Of a DNA stretch of 64,000 bases, positions 8,676-18,515 are shown piece after piece. The notes beneath the pieces are model-generated. The model did not search any database, had not been told where the DNA came from, and saw only the letters and a list, made by a program, of their open reading frames with translations. Position 1 is the stretch's first letter. Every line of letters begins with the position of its first letter. The position numbers were made by a program, and so were the translations under genes. This DNA is from Actinosynnema pretiosum (lineage in GTDB: Bacteria > Actinomycetota > Actinomycetes > Mycobacteriales > Pseudonocardiaceae), in assembly GCF_024171695.1 (NCBI RefSeq), contig NZ_JAMTCF010000020.1:1-64000 (forward strand). Reading direction: 5' to 3'.

Positions 8676-8788
8676 TCGCTCACCGGTGCTCTCGGTCGTC
8701 GGGTGGGTGGTCGCCCGCAGTGGGGGCGTCCGCTGGGTGGTCGTCCGCGACGGCGCGCGTCGCCGGGTGCTCGTGGCGTGCGCGCCGG

Positions 8789-9433
8789 TCACCGCGAACC
8801 CGCCCTGCGGCGCATCCGCTCGGCGAGCCCGGACCAGTCCGCGTCCCCGACCAGCAGCAGCGGCGTCCAGTCGTGGACGTCGCGCTCCGACACCGCGTCG
8901 GCGACCAGCGCGGCCACCGCCTCCGGCGGCGGGACCAGGTCGCCGGTCGAGCGGGACAGCACCACCGGCTCCTCGTCCGGGGAGGTCTCCACCGACACCA
9001 CCCACCCGTGCGCCGCGCTCCAGACCAGCATCAGGTCCCGACCGGGGTGCGCCTCGGAGCGGCACCCCAGCGCGAGGTAGGCGGTGGCCGTGTCGGTGAC
9101 CTCGGAGGAGGTGCCGTCCGGCGGGACCTCGACCGCCTCGGCCACCGCGCGCACGTAGTCGTCGAGCGCCTCCGCGAGCGCGTGCGCGCCGCCGTCGCGC
9201 GGCGAGGTCCCCTTGCGCGGGGAGGTGGGCCTGCGCGCCCCCGCGACGTCCTGGGGGTTTCCCGGCCGGGTCTGGCCGGGGAACGCGCGCGGCGCGGGCA
9301 CGGCGCGCTTCTGCAGCGGTCGCTGCGGGGCCGTCCGCCCCGGCGCGGGGAGGTCCTCCCCGGTGGGCCGGTCGCGGCGCGCGGGCGCAGCCTTGATCAG
9401 GTCGGGTCGAGCGGGCGTCCTGCTTCGCCTCAT
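8789..9433 (-). CDS. DUF6292-family protein
   Basis: A 214-residue protein. The first 85 residues are basic and Pro/Arg-rich (MRRSRTPARPDLIKAAPARR), probably disordered. The folded part begins near LAEALDDYVRAVAEAVEVPP and continues through YLALGCRSEAHPGRDLMLVW, WVVSVETSP and DLVPPPEAVAALVADAV. This pattern matches the actinobacterial DUF6292 family as I recall it; its function is unknown. The ATG at 9433 was chosen over an upstream in-frame Met whose segment reads as intergenic. The related small gene at 8271-8675 follows on the same strand. Confidence 0.65.
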   Translation of the reverse strand: MRRSRTPARPDLIKAAPARRDRPTGEDLPAPGRTAPQRPLQKRAVPAPRAFPGQTRPGNPQDVAGARRPTSPRKGTSPRDGGAHALAEALDDYVRAVAEAVEVPPDGTSSEVTDTATAYLALGCRSEAHPGRDLMLVWSAAHGWVVSVETSPDEEPVVLSRSTGDLVPPPEAVAALVADAVSERDVHDWTPLLLVGDADWSGLAERMRRRAGSR

Positions 9434-9882
9434 GTGGCTCCAGTGTCGTGTGCTCCCACCGGTGCGCGCCCTTCGGGCCGCGCGGCGCGCGATCACCGCG
9501 TCGGACGGGGCGAACCGGCTCCACCCGCACGTCCGCGCCGATCACCCGCGTCGTGCGCGGGTCGCAGCGGTGGTAGCCCGCGTCAGCGCGGGGCGTGGAG
9601 GTGGTGGAGCGAGCGGGAGCCGCGGTGTCGCCGGCCCCCGTGCCCTGGCGAACGGCCAGGTGCGTGAGAAGCGCCCCTGCGGGACGCAGGCAGCGGGTTG
9701 TCCTGACCACTGTATCCCATCGGACCCCGATCCGGGGCGGTGAGCCGCCGGTGGATCGGGCGGTGGCGCGCGCCCACCGTCCTCGGACCGGTCCACAGCG
9801 GACTGCCCCGACCGGGCGAGACGTCGATCGCACGCACCCCGATCGGCCGGAAATGTCGGACCGCCTCGGTAGCGTCCTGCCC
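9434..9882. other. Divergent intergenic region between the DUF6292 and ligA genes
   Basis: About 450 bp with no gene I can support. On the minus strand TACAGT (9714-9709) is a candidate -10. On the plus strand TAGCGT (9870-9875) sits 7 bases before the ligA GTG and suggests a leaderless ligA mRNA. CCTGCG-GGA-CGCAGG near 9676-9690 is a small hairpin. Confidence 0.4.
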
Positions 9883-11883
9883 GTGAACGCCGAAGAGCGC
9901 ATCCGGGATCTCGCCGACCGCGTCGTCAGCCTGCGCGACGCCTACTACCGGGGCTCGCCACTGGTCGCCGACGCGGAGTACGACGCGACCGAGGACGAGC
10001 TGCGGTCCCTGATCGCCGCCCACCCCGAGCTGACCCCCGACCCCAACCCGCTCGACCAGGTGGGCGCCCCCGCCGTGCTGCACGCCCCCGTGCGGCACGC
10101 GCGACCGATGCTGTCGCTGGAGAAGGCCACCCAGCCCGAGCAGGTCGCGGCGTTCCTCGACCGCTTCCCCGGCCAGCCGGTCGTCGTCATGCCGAAGCTC
10201 GACGGCCTGTCCCTCTCCCTGGTCTACGAGGGCGGCGCGCTGCTGCGCGCGGTCACCAGGGGCGACGGCACGACCGGCGACGACGTGACCCCGCTGGTGC
10301 GCGCGCTGGCCGACGGCGTGCCCACCCGCGTGCCCGCGCCCGGCCGGGTCGAGGTGCGCGGCGAGGCGGTCATGCTGCGCTCGACGTTCACCGCCTACAA
10401 CGAGGCGCACCCGGACAAGCCGCTGATCAACCCGCGCAACGCGGCGGCGGGCACCCTGCGCGCCAAGGACCCGGCCACGGTCGCCGGGCGCAGGCTGCGG
10501 TTCCTGGCGTTCGAGCTGGACACCGACGCGGAGGCGGGCGCCGCGGTGGGCGCCGACCTGGAGCAGGGCCTGGGAGCGCTCGGCTTCACCCCGGCCGACA
10601 TGCGCCACGCCGTCGACGCCGAGGCCGCCCAGCGGGTGATCACCGAGATCGAGACCGGCCGGGCCGCCCTGGACTACGACCTGGACGGGGCCGTGCTGCG
10701 GCTGTCCGACCGCCGCGCCTACGCCGCCGCCGGGACGCGCTCGAACTCGCCGCGCGGGGCGCTGGCGTTCAAGTTCGCCGCCGAGGAGAAGACCACCCTG
10801 CTGGTGGACGTGGTCTGGGACGTGGGCAAGACCGGCAAGGTCGTCCCGGTGGCGCACCTGGAGCCGGTGTTCGTCGGCGGCACCACGGTCACCAGGGCGA
10901 CCCTGGCCAACCAGGAGGTCATCAAGGCGCGCGGCGTCATGGTCGGCGACACGGTGCTGGTGCGCCGCGCGGGCGACGTGATCCCGTTCGTGGCGGGCGT
11001 GCTCGACGCGGCGGGGCGCACCGGCCAGGAGCGCGAGATCGTGCCCCCGTCGACGTGCCCGTCGTGCGACCAGCCGCTCACCGAGCAGGGCAACAGCCGC
11101 GAGCTGTTCTGCACCAACGTCTCCTGCGCGGCGCAGACCGTCCGCAGGCTGATCCACTGGGCCTCGCGCGCCGCCGCCGACATCGACGCGATCGGTCCGG
11201 TGTGGATCGAGCGCTTCGCCGAGGCCGGGCTGCTGGAGCACCCGTCGGACTTCTACCTGCTCACCAAGGAGCAGCTGCTGGAGTTCGAGCGGGTCGGCGA
11301 GACCTCGGCCACCCGCATGATCGAGTCGATCGCCGCGAGCCGGGCCGTCGGCCTGCGCAGGGCGCTGATCGGCTTCGCCGTGCCGATGGCGTCCGAGGGC
11401 ACCGCGACCCGCCTGTGCCGCGCGGGCTTCGGCTCGCTGGAGGAGGTCGCGGACGCGGGCGAGGAGCGGCTGGTGGAGGTCGAGGACATCGGCCCGAAGG
11501 TCGCGGCGTCGCTGACCGAGCACCTGGCCAGGCTGCGCCCCGAGCTGGTCCGTCTGCGCGCGCGGGGCGTGTCCCTGGACGTGCGCGACGAGGACCTGCC
11601 CCCGGTGGTCGCCTCGGACGCGCCGCTGGCGGGCAAGACGGTGGTGATCACCGGGGCGATCAGCGACCCGAGGTCGGGCGAGAAGGTGGCGAGGCCCGCG
11701 TTCCAGCGCCTGTGCGAGAAGGCGGGCGCGACCACGGCGTCGTCGGTGTCGGCGAACACGGACATGCTCATCACCGGGGCCGAGGTGGGCGCGGGCAAGA
11801 CCGCGAAGGCGGAGAAGCTGGGCGTGGCCGTGGTGGACCAGGGGGAGATCTGGACGCAGCTGATCGCGGCCGGGGTCGCCTGA
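9883..11883 (+). CDS. ligA: NAD-dependent DNA ligase LigA, possibly the accessory copy
   Basis: A 666-residue DNA ligase that seals nicks using NAD. In order: the NAD-binding Ia domain (RDAYYRGSPLVADAEYD); the adenylation domain with nucleophile motif PKLDGLS near residue 105; the OB fold; a four-Cys zinc finger (CPSC...CTNVSC, about residues 391-415); helix-hairpin-helix motifs; and a C-terminal BRCT domain (LAGKTVVITGA) from about residue 580. Length is normal. The region after the zinc finger (ADIDAIGPVWIERFAEAG, PMASEGTATRLCRAGF) departs from the usual IEGLG and VGE consensus, so this may be a second LigA. GTG 9883 fits family N-termini (AEERIRDLADRV) and a -10 seven bases upstream; an in-frame ATG lies at 9853. 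Confidence 0.93.
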   Translation: MNAEERIRDLADRVVSLRDAYYRGSPLVADAEYDATEDELRSLIAAHPELTPDPNPLDQVGAPAVLHAPVRHARPMLSLEKATQPEQVAAFLDRFPGQPVVVMPKLDGLSLSLVYEGGALLRAVTRGDGTTGDDVTPLVRALADGVPTRVPAPGRVEVRGEAVMLRSTFTAYNEAHPDKPLINPRNAAAGTLRAKDPATVAGRRLRFLAFELDTDAEAGAAVGADLEQGLGALGFTPADMRHAVDAEAAQRVITEIETGRAALDYDLDGAVLRLSDRRAYAAAGTRSNSPRGALAFKFAAEEKTTLLVDVVWDVGKTGKVVPVAHLEPVFVGGTTVTRATLANQEVIKARGVMVGDTVLVRRAGDVIPFVAGVLDAAGRTGQEREIVPPSTCPSCDQPLTEQGNSRELFCTNVSCAAQTVRRLIHWASRAAADIDAIGPVWIERFAEAGLLEHPSDFYLLTKEQLLEFERVGETSATRMIESIAASRAVGLRRALIGFAVPMASEGTATRLCRAGFGSLEEVADAGEERLVEVEDIGPKVAASLTEHLARLRPELVRLRARGVSLDVRDEDLPPVVASDAPLAGKTVVITGAISDPRSGEKVARPAFQRLCEKAGATTASSVSANTDMLITGAEVGAGKTAKAEKLGVAVVDQGEIWTQLIAAGVA

Positions 11884-11910
11884 CCGGGGGGCACTCCGCG
11901 GGAACGGGAA

Positions 11911-11938
11911 GCGGGCGGCTCGGGTTCGAGCCGCCCGC
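11911..11938. terminator. 12-bp perfect hairpin between convergent genes
   Basis: GCGGGCGGCTCG and CGAGCCGCCCGC pair around GGTT. It lies 27 bp past the ligase stop and 28 bp from the protease stop, so it can serve both. Confidence 0.75.
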
Positions 11939-11966
11939 CCCGGTCACCGGCCCCGCTCGACCCGCG

Positions 11967-14846
11967 TCACGGCGTCGGCCAGCTCAGCGAGCGCTGCCCG
12001 CCCGCCGCGACCTCGACCTCGACCTCCTGGAACGAGTCCCAGTCGATCCCGAACCGCCAGCTCCCCGGCGTCGCGTAGTGCGTCCGGGCGCTGCTCTCCC
12101 GCACGTCCCAGGTGGTCGACGCGATCATCAACCACTCGTCGAACGCCCGCGCGTAGGACACGCCCTGCCCGGCGACCCCGGCCCCGTAGGCCAGCGACAC
12201 CTCGGCGAGGTCGTCCACCGAGTGCTGCTCGCTGCTCCCGCCCAGCTCACCGCGCTGGGAGTGCGACAGCTGGAACAGCACGTCCGAGGCGTCCCGCGAG
12301 GTCAGCTCCGCGCTCGCCAGCGACCCGTCCCGCGCCCCGGCCAGCAGCCACTCCGCCCACGAGCCGAACACGCGCACCGTGGGCAGCGCGAACCCGCTCA
12401 CGTCCCCGAACGTCCGGGCGGACATCGCCACCGCCGCGCCACCGGCGTCGCGCACCGCCTCGACCCGCGCCGCGATCTCCTCCGGGCTGAGCGCGGAGTC
12501 CGGCAGGTCCAGCACCACGAGCTTGCCCGCGACCCCGGTCAGCTCCTCGGGCCGCCCGCCGCCGCCGAACGCGACCGGGTAGTCGCGCGTGCCGCGCCAG
12601 TCGGCGGGTGTGTGCCAGTCCGCGCGCACCTCGCGCCCGTCGACCGCGAGCCCGAGCGCCTGGTCGGTCAGCCCGATCCCCGCGAGGTACCCGATCGAGT
12701 TCCCCTGGCCGTAGCTGTGCGCGTACACCCGGTCGTGCCGCGCGTCGCCACCGCCCCGGTACCAGACGGCCTCGCCGCCGTCCGTCCACGCGAGCACCGC
12801 GTCGTTCCAGTCGCCGCCCCGCGCCCTCGGGTCGTCCACGCCGACCTCGACGCGCTCGCCGTCGCGCGCGTCCAGCGACACGCCGGTGTGCCCGGACACC
12901 ACGAGCTCCGGGACCGCCAGCACGGTGCTCTCGGTGACCCCGTCCCGCCACGTCCGCACGCCCGCGAGCACCGCGTACCGCCCCACGGGCAGCCGCGTCG
13001 CGCCGCCGATCTCCAGCGGGCTCACCACCCCGCTCGCCAGGTCGACCACGCTCATCATCGGGTAGCGCTCCAGGTGCAGCTGCGCGGGCAGGCCGTCGCG
13101 GTCCAGCAGCTGCGCGGTCACGTCGTACCGCTCGGCCTCCTGCCGCAGCAGCACCGGCGTGCGCAGCGCGACGCCGTCGGCCGAGGCCGTCAGCACCCCG
13201 CCGTGCGCGCCCGCCGCCACGGCCCTGGGCGTGCCCACGACCTCGACGGTGGCCGTGCCGCCCGCCGGGACCACCAGGGACGTCGCGGACAGCGCCGTGC
13301 CCGCCAGGTCCAGCGACAGCGCCAGCGTCACCGGCCGGTCGCCGTCGTTGCGGTAGCCCACCGGGACCCGCCGCTCGGTGGTGTCCTCCCAGCGGAAGTC
13401 GAAGTCCGCCGTCGAGGTGCTCGCGTGCACCGGCGAGGTCACCGCGCGTGCCACGTCCAGGCGACCGCCGCCGACCGCCAGCGCGTTCGCCTGCACGCCC
13501 GCCGAGGTGGACACCAGCGCGGGCTTGAGCAGCTCCGCCGTCCAGTCCGGGTGCCGCTGGGCGAGGATCGCCGCCGCGCCCGCCACGTGCGGCGCCGCCA
13601 TCGACGTGCCGGACATGCTGCGGTAGCCACCGGTGCCCGCCTCGGCCGCGACGACCGACCCGCCGGGCGCGGTGATCTCGGGCTTGACCGCGTACCGGCC
13701 GGTGCGCGGTCCCCGGCTGGAGAACCCGGACAGCGAGTCGTCCTTCTCCACGCTGCCCACGGCCAGCGCCGAGTCGGCGGTCGCGGGCGAGCCGACGGAC
13801 TCGTCGCGCCCGGAGTTGCCCGCCGCGATCACGAACAGCGCGCCGGTCTCGGCGGTGAGCGCGTCCACGGCCAGCGCCATCGGGTCGGCGCCGTCCGTCG
13901 GCCCGCTGCCGAGGCTCATGTTGATCACGTCGGCGTCGGCCTCGCGGGCGGCCCACTCCATGCCCGCGATGATCTCGGCGTCGTTGCCCCAGCCCCCGTC
14001 GTCGAGCACCTTGCCGACCAGCAGATCGGCCTCGGGGGCCACACCCCGGTACTTCCCGCCCGAGGCCGCCCCGCTGCCGCCGACGGTCGACGCGACGTGC
14101 GTGCCGTGCCCGTGCCCGTCGCTGGGTGAGCCCTTGGCGGTGAAGTCCCGCGCCCGCGACACCCGGCCCGCCAGGTCCGGGTGCGCCGGGTCGTAGCCGG
14201 TGTCCAGGACGGCGACGCGCACGCCCTCGCCGGTCAGCCCGGCGTCGTGCGCGGCGGGCGCGCCGATCTGCGGCACGGTCCGGTCCAGCGAGACCCTGGC
14301 CCTGCCGTTGAGCCACACCTCCGTCCCGCCCGCGTCGGCCACGCGCGGCGCGGACAGCTCGGCCCAGTAGGACCCGGTGCCGGACTTCGGCACCTCGGCC
14401 ACCCGCGCGCCGATCGAGGAGAGCACCTGCCCGGCGTCGGCGATCGAGGACTCGGCGGCCGGACCGCGCACCAGCAGCGGCGTGGCGTCGAAGCCCGCGT
14501 CGTCGTAGCCCTGCCGGATCAGCCCGGTGACGTTGAACAGCTCGACGTCCACCTGGCCGGAGGCGACCCGCGCGGCGGCGTCGTCGGGCAGCACGTACCG
14601 GTCGCCGCCCCGCTCGTACTCGTGGAACCGCAGGTGCCCCCGGTCCGGGACCAGCGCGGTGGCCAGGCTCCAGGCGGAGCCGTGCCGGGTGGCGGTGACG
14701 ACGTCGCCCGTGATGAGCGTGACGCGCCGGGTCTCGTCGGCGGTGGGAGGGGTGGCTCCGGAGGGCGCCGCGAGCGCGGCGGGGACGGGTGCGGCGGTCG
14801 CGGCGACGGTGATCGCGGCGACCGCTAGGCGGTGGAGTGGTCTCAC
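11967..14846 (-). CDS. Secreted S8 subtilisin-like serine protease with extended C-terminus
   Basis: A 959-residue exported protease. A Sec signal peptide (RLAVAAITVAATAAPVPAAL, cleavage near ALAAPSG) precedes a propeptide-like region of about 180 residues. The subtilase domain carries Asp in VRVAVLDTGYDPAHPDL (about residue 213), His in GHGHGTHVAST (about 247) and Ser in SMSGTSMAAPHVAGAAA (about 413). After it come roughly 500 residues of beta-rich sequence, with a PA-like segment near the C-terminus (GVAGKLVVLDLPDSALSPEE). GTG 14846 was chosen because AAGGCGA precedes it and the signal peptide follows directly. A monocistronic extracellular protease, probably for nutrient acquisition or maturation of other exported proteins. 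Confidence 0.92.
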   Translation of the reverse strand: MRPLHRLAVAAITVAATAAPVPAALAAPSGATPPTADETRRVTLITGDVVTATRHGSAWSLATALVPDRGHLRFHEYERGGDRYVLPDDAAARVASGQVDVELFNVTGLIRQGYDDAGFDATPLLVRGPAAESSIADAGQVLSSIGARVAEVPKSGTGSYWAELSAPRVADAGGTEVWLNGRARVSLDRTVPQIGAPAAHDAGLTGEGVRVAVLDTGYDPAHPDLAGRVSRARDFTAKGSPSDGHGHGTHVASTVGGSGAASGGKYRGVAPEADLLVGKVLDDGGWGNDAEIIAGMEWAAREADADVINMSLGSGPTDGADPMALAVDALTAETGALFVIAAGNSGRDESVGSPATADSALAVGSVEKDDSLSGFSSRGPRTGRYAVKPEITAPGGSVVAAEAGTGGYRSMSGTSMAAPHVAGAAAILAQRHPDWTAELLKPALVSTSAGVQANALAVGGGRLDVARAVTSPVHASTSTADFDFRWEDTTERRVPVGYRNDGDRPVTLALSLDLAGTALSATSLVVPAGGTATVEVVGTPRAVAAGAHGGVLTASADGVALRTPVLLRQEAERYDVTAQLLDRDGLPAQLHLERYPMMSVVDLASGVVSPLEIGGATRLPVGRYAVLAGVRTWRDGVTESTVLAVPELVVSGHTGVSLDARDGERVEVGVDDPRARGGDWNDAVLAWTDGGEAVWYRGGGDARHDRVYAHSYGQGNSIGYLAGIGLTDQALGLAVDGREVRADWHTPADWRGTRDYPVAFGGGGRPEELTGVAGKLVVLDLPDSALSPEEIAARVEAVRDAGGAAVAMSARTFGDVSGFALPTVRVFGSWAEWLLAGARDGSLASAELTSRDASDVLFQLSHSQRGELGGSSEQHSVDDLAEVSLAYGAGVAGQGVSYARAFDEWLMIASTTWDVRESSARTHYATPGSWRFGIDWDSFQEVEVEVAAGGQRSLSWPTP

Positions 14847-15201
14847 GTCGCCTTGCACGGCTGCGCCCGATCCACGGCTGCACGACGTGCTCTGGCTAAC
14901 AAAACCCTTGTCCGCCAACGGTTCACCGGCTCCGCGCACGCCCCTGGACCAACGGGTCGAGCCCGCTGCTGCAACGGGCCGAACCCGCGCAACCCCCGGT
15001 GCTCCGGTCGACCCGCCCGCTCTCGTGCCGCCGGTGGATTGACGGGTTCAGGCCACTGTGGACGGACGCCCGGCGCAACCCCCGAACCCCCGAAGCGCGG
15101 ACCGCCGCGCGGCCTCACCCGGAAGTGGAAACCTGAACCCCCGCGTTCTTGTCGGACCTCCTCGCTAGCGTCTCCCGTCAGCACTCGACGAGGAGGAGCA
15201 C
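14847..15201. other. Divergent intergenic region, protease / DUF4132 gene
   Basis: About 355 bp without a supported gene. TAGCGT at 15166-15171 is a good actinobacterial -10 for the DUF4132 gene, followed by AGGAGGA near 15191. No clear palindrome was found by eye. Confidence 0.4.
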
Positions 15202-18200
15202 GTGGCAGAACCGGGCAACCCGCCCCAGCAGGCGTTCACCGTTCCCAAGCCGTGGCGGAAGCACGTCCACCCGCGCCGGGGCGGCGGCGTGCCCAGCAAG
15301 GACGAGGTCACCGAGGCCAGTGCCGCCGAGGGCAGGGCGATGCTGGCGACCGCGCTGGGGCGCACCGAGGGCGCCTTCGCGCACCCCGTCAGCGACCCGG
15401 CGCTCGTGCGCGCCGCCCGCGAGCACCTCGGCGGCGCGTCGAACCCGGTCGGCGCGGCGGCGGTGGCCGCGCTGGCCGGTGCAGGCGTGCAGGCGCACGT
15501 GGTCGACGCCTGGGTCCTCGACCACGGGCTCGCGTTCGCGGCCTGCGCCGCGCTGGAGTCGGGCGACCTGGCCGCCGTGGCGCAGCGCTACGGCGACGAG
15601 TCGGCCGCGCTCGTCCGCCTCGGCGTCGACGACTCCGGCCACAGCGGCTCGCTGCACGACCGCGAACCGCTGCGGTGGCACGGCGAGGTGTTCCCCGAGC
15701 GCGTCCGCAGGCTGCTCGCCACCGCGTCGGACGCCGACCACGCGCTCGTCGAGGCCGCGCTGTCCGAGCGCCGCGCCACCGAGCGCGCCAAGGCGGCCTC
15801 CGCCTACCTCGTGCCCGCGCGGGCGGACTGGGTCGACGAGGCGATCACCGCGCTGGCCGGTCACCGGGGCAGCCAGTGGCACCGGGTCCTGCAGTCGGTC
15901 GGGTCCCTCGACCAGCTGCGCGCCGCGCTCGACGCGGGCGCGCCCCGCTTCCTCCTCCAGTACCCCTGGATCAGCGCCACCCTCGCCGACGCGATCGGCC
16001 CCGACTTCGCCCCGGAGATGGCCGAGCTGCTGGGCAAGGGGCCGGAGTCGTTCGTGTTCGACCGGGTCATCGAGGTCTTCCAGCACTTCACCACCCCGGC
16101 CGTGGTCGACGCGCTCCTGGAGCACCGGGGCGTCAAGAGGGTCGAGACCGCCCTGCTGGAGCTGGGCCGCAAGCACCCCGAGCTGCTGCTCGACCGGCTC
16201 GCCGCCTCCCCGCACGCCGACCTGCTGGAGGGGCACCTGCGGCGCCACCACGACCTCGCCGCCCGCGCCGATCTGCCGGAACCGGCGGCCCGGATCGCCG
16301 AGCGGGTGCTCGCCGAGCACGCCGCCGTGCCCGCTGCCGCCCCGGCCGACCTGCCGCCGCTCCTGGTCGACCCGCCCTGGCTGGCCGGGCGCGCCTCCGC
16401 CGCGCTCCCGGTGGTCGCGCTGCCCGAGCCGACCCACCGGGCCGTGCGGTGGCGCGACGGCGAGCGGGAGCGCTGGGGCGCGCCCACCCGCTTCCTGCCG
16501 AGCGGACCCCGCGACTGGCCGGTGGAGCTGAAGGCGTTCCTGGCCGGGGGGATGCCCGAGTACCGCAGGCAGGAGCTGTTCGCGGCCGGGCCGGTGGACG
16601 AGCTGCGCCCCCTGCTGCCTGACCTGGTGCTCGACCCGAAGCGGTGGGACACGGACGAGTTCGGCATGTTCCTGGTGGCCCGCTTCGGCGTCGACGCCGT
16701 CCCGCCCGTGCTGACGCTGGTGAACGCCGAGGCCAAGTACGCCGAGGCGCTGCTGCCGCTGGAGTCCGTCGAGGTGGCCCGGCTGGTCGCGGCCCGCCTG
16801 CACCGGCCAAGGAGCACCGCCGCCCGGTACGCGGCCTGGCTGCGCCGCCACCCCGAGCAGGCCGCGCGCCTGCTGCTGCCCGACGCGCTCGGCGCGCCCG
16901 GATCCCGCAGGGACGCCGCCGAGGAGGTGCTGCGCCGCCACCCCGACCACGCCCGCGCCGCCGCCGCCGAGCACACCCCCGAGGCCGTCGCCGCCGTGGA
17001 GGCGCTGCTCGCCGTCGACCCGCTGGACCTGGTGCCCGCGAAGCCGCCCGCGCCTGGCGCGTGGTGCGAGGTGACCGCCCTGCCCCGGCTGCTGCTGCGC
17101 GACGGCCGCGCGCTGCCCGACGAGTCGGTGCGGCACGTGACCACGATGCTCGCCATGACCGGCCCCGACACCCACTACGCCGGGCTGGACGCGCTGCGGG
17201 AGCTGTGCGACGAGACGTCCCTGGTGGAGTTCGCGTGGGCGGTGTTCGAGCTGTGGGTGCTCAACGCCATGCCCGCCAAGGACTCCTGGGCGCTGACCGC
17301 GCTGGGCGTGCTCGGCGACGACCGCGTGGTGCGCCGCCTCGAACCGCTGATCCGGGCGTGGCCGGGGCAGTCGCAGCACCACAACGCCGTGCGCGGGCTC
17401 GACGTGCTGGCCAGGATCGGCACCGACACCGCCCTGATCGCGCTCAACGGCGTCGCGCAGCGGGTGAAGTTCGCCGGTCTCAAGGGACGCGCCGAGGGCA
17501 AGGTCGCGGAGATCGCCGAGGACCTCGGGCTGACCGGCGAGCAGCTGGCCGACCGGCTCGTCCCCGCGTTCGGCCTGGACGAGGAGTCCGCGCTGGTCCT
17601 GGACTACGGGCCGCGCCGGTTCACGGTGGGCTTCGACGAGTCGCTGCGCCCTTACGTGCTGGACGAGGCGGGCAAGCGGCTCAAGTCGCTGCCCAAGCCC
17701 GGCGCGAAGGACGACCCGGAGCTGGCGCCCGCGGCGAGCAAGCGGTTCGGGCAGCTGAAGAAGGACGTGCGGACGGTGGCGTCGCTGCAGATCGCCCGCC
17801 TGGAGGCGGCGATGGTGGAGGGGAGGCGGTGGAGCGCGGCGGAGTTCCGCGACTTCCTGGTGGGGCACCCGCTGGTGGTGCACCTGGTGCGGCGGCTGGT
17901 GTGGGTGGTCGACGGCGGAGGGGCGTTCCGGGTCGCGGAGGACCGGGGGTTCGCGGACGCGCGCGACGAGGCCGTGGTCCTGCCCGACGACGCGCGGGTG
18001 GGCGTGGCGCACCCGGTGCACCTGGGCGACGAGGTCGCGCAGTGGCAAGGGCTGTTCGAGGACTACACCATCCTGCAACCGTTCTCCCAGCTGGACCGAC
18101 CGGTGCGCGCGCTCGCCGAGGGCGAGGCCGGGTCGCGCTCGCTGGACCGCTTCGTCGGCGCGGTGATCACCACGACCCTGCCCGCCCTGCGCAAGCGCCG

Positions 18201-18453
18201 CTGGGAGCTGGGCCCACCCCTGGACGCCGGGATCATCTCGACCCTGCACCGCCCGCTGCCGGGCGGGGGAGTGGTGAACGTGCAGCTGGACCACGGCATG
18301 GGCACCGAGGAGTGGCACAACTGGCACGGCGAGGGGTTCCGGTCGGTGACGCTGCAGGGGGTGGCCGCGTTCGGCGAACTGGACCCGGTGACGGTGTCGG
18401 AGCTGCTGGACGAGCTGATCGTGATGACGGCGGAGCGGGAGGAGGGGGAGTAG
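15202..18453 (+). CDS. DUF4132 (MolR-like) large protein
   Basis: A 1,083-residue cytoplasmic protein whose last 250 residues match the DUF4132 pattern: WSAAEFRDFLVGHPLVVHLV, then VWVVDGGGAFRVAED, AHPVHLGDEVAQWQGLFEDY, LQPFSQLDRPV and ISTLHRPLPGGG. The preceding 800 residues are Ala/Leu/Glu-rich helical repeats. DUF4132 proteins include E. coli MolR and often accompany WGR or MoxR/VWA genes in proposed conflict or stress systems; none of those partners is adjacent here, and its activity is unknown. The GTG start has AGGAGGA 5 bases upstream. Transcribed alone: divergent from the protease and convergent with the lyase gene. Confidence 0.85.
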   Translation: MAEPGNPPQQAFTVPKPWRKHVHPRRGGGVPSKDEVTEASAAEGRAMLATALGRTEGAFAHPVSDPALVRAAREHLGGASNPVGAAAVAALAGAGVQAHVVDAWVLDHGLAFAACAALESGDLAAVAQRYGDESAALVRLGVDDSGHSGSLHDREPLRWHGEVFPERVRRLLATASDADHALVEAALSERRATERAKAASAYLVPARADWVDEAITALAGHRGSQWHRVLQSVGSLDQLRAALDAGAPRFLLQYPWISATLADAIGPDFAPEMAELLGKGPESFVFDRVIEVFQHFTTPAVVDALLEHRGVKRVETALLELGRKHPELLLDRLAASPHADLLEGHLRRHHDLAARADLPEPAARIAERVLAEHAAVPAAAPADLPPLLVDPPWLAGRASAALPVVALPEPTHRAVRWRDGERERWGAPTRFLPSGPRDWPVELKAFLAGGMPEYRRQELFAAGPVDELRPLLPDLVLDPKRWDTDEFGMFLVARFGVDAVPPVLTLVNAEAKYAEALLPLESVEVARLVAARLHRPRSTAARYAAWLRRHPEQAARLLLPDALGAPGSRRDAAEEVLRRHPDHARAAAAEHTPEAVAAVEALLAVDPLDLVPAKPPAPGAWCEVTALPRLLLRDGRALPDESVRHVTTMLAMTGPDTHYAGLDALRELCDETSLVEFAWAVFELWVLNAMPAKDSWALTALGVLGDDRVVRRLEPLIRAWPGQSQHHNAVRGLDVLARIGTDTALIALNGVAQRVKFAGLKGRAEGKVAEIAEDLGLTGEQLADRLVPAFGLDEESALVLDYGPRRFTVGFDESLRPYVLDEAGKRLKSLPKPGAKDDPELAPAASKRFGQLKKDVRTVASLQIARLEAAMVEGRRWSAAEFRDFLVGHPLVVHLVRRLVWVVDGGGAFRVAEDRGFADARDEAVVLPDDARVGVAHPVHLGDEVAQWQGLFEDYTILQPFSQLDRPVRALAEGEAGSRSLDRFVGAVITTTLPALRKRRWELGPPLDAGIISTLHRPLPGGGVVNVQLDHGMGTEEWHNWHGEGFRSVTLQGVAAFGELDPVTVSELLDELIVMTAEREEGE

Positions 18454-18515
18454 GGGCGGAGGAGGCTGAGGCTGAGGCAAGGGAGGCGGCTGCTCGGGGC
18501 AGGACGACGCCTGGG

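Noticed and set aside
11055-14129. Plus-strand open frame across ligA and the protease
   Set aside because: Out-of-frame shadow of the ligase and antisense shadow of the subtilase; both real genes have complete catalytic motifs.
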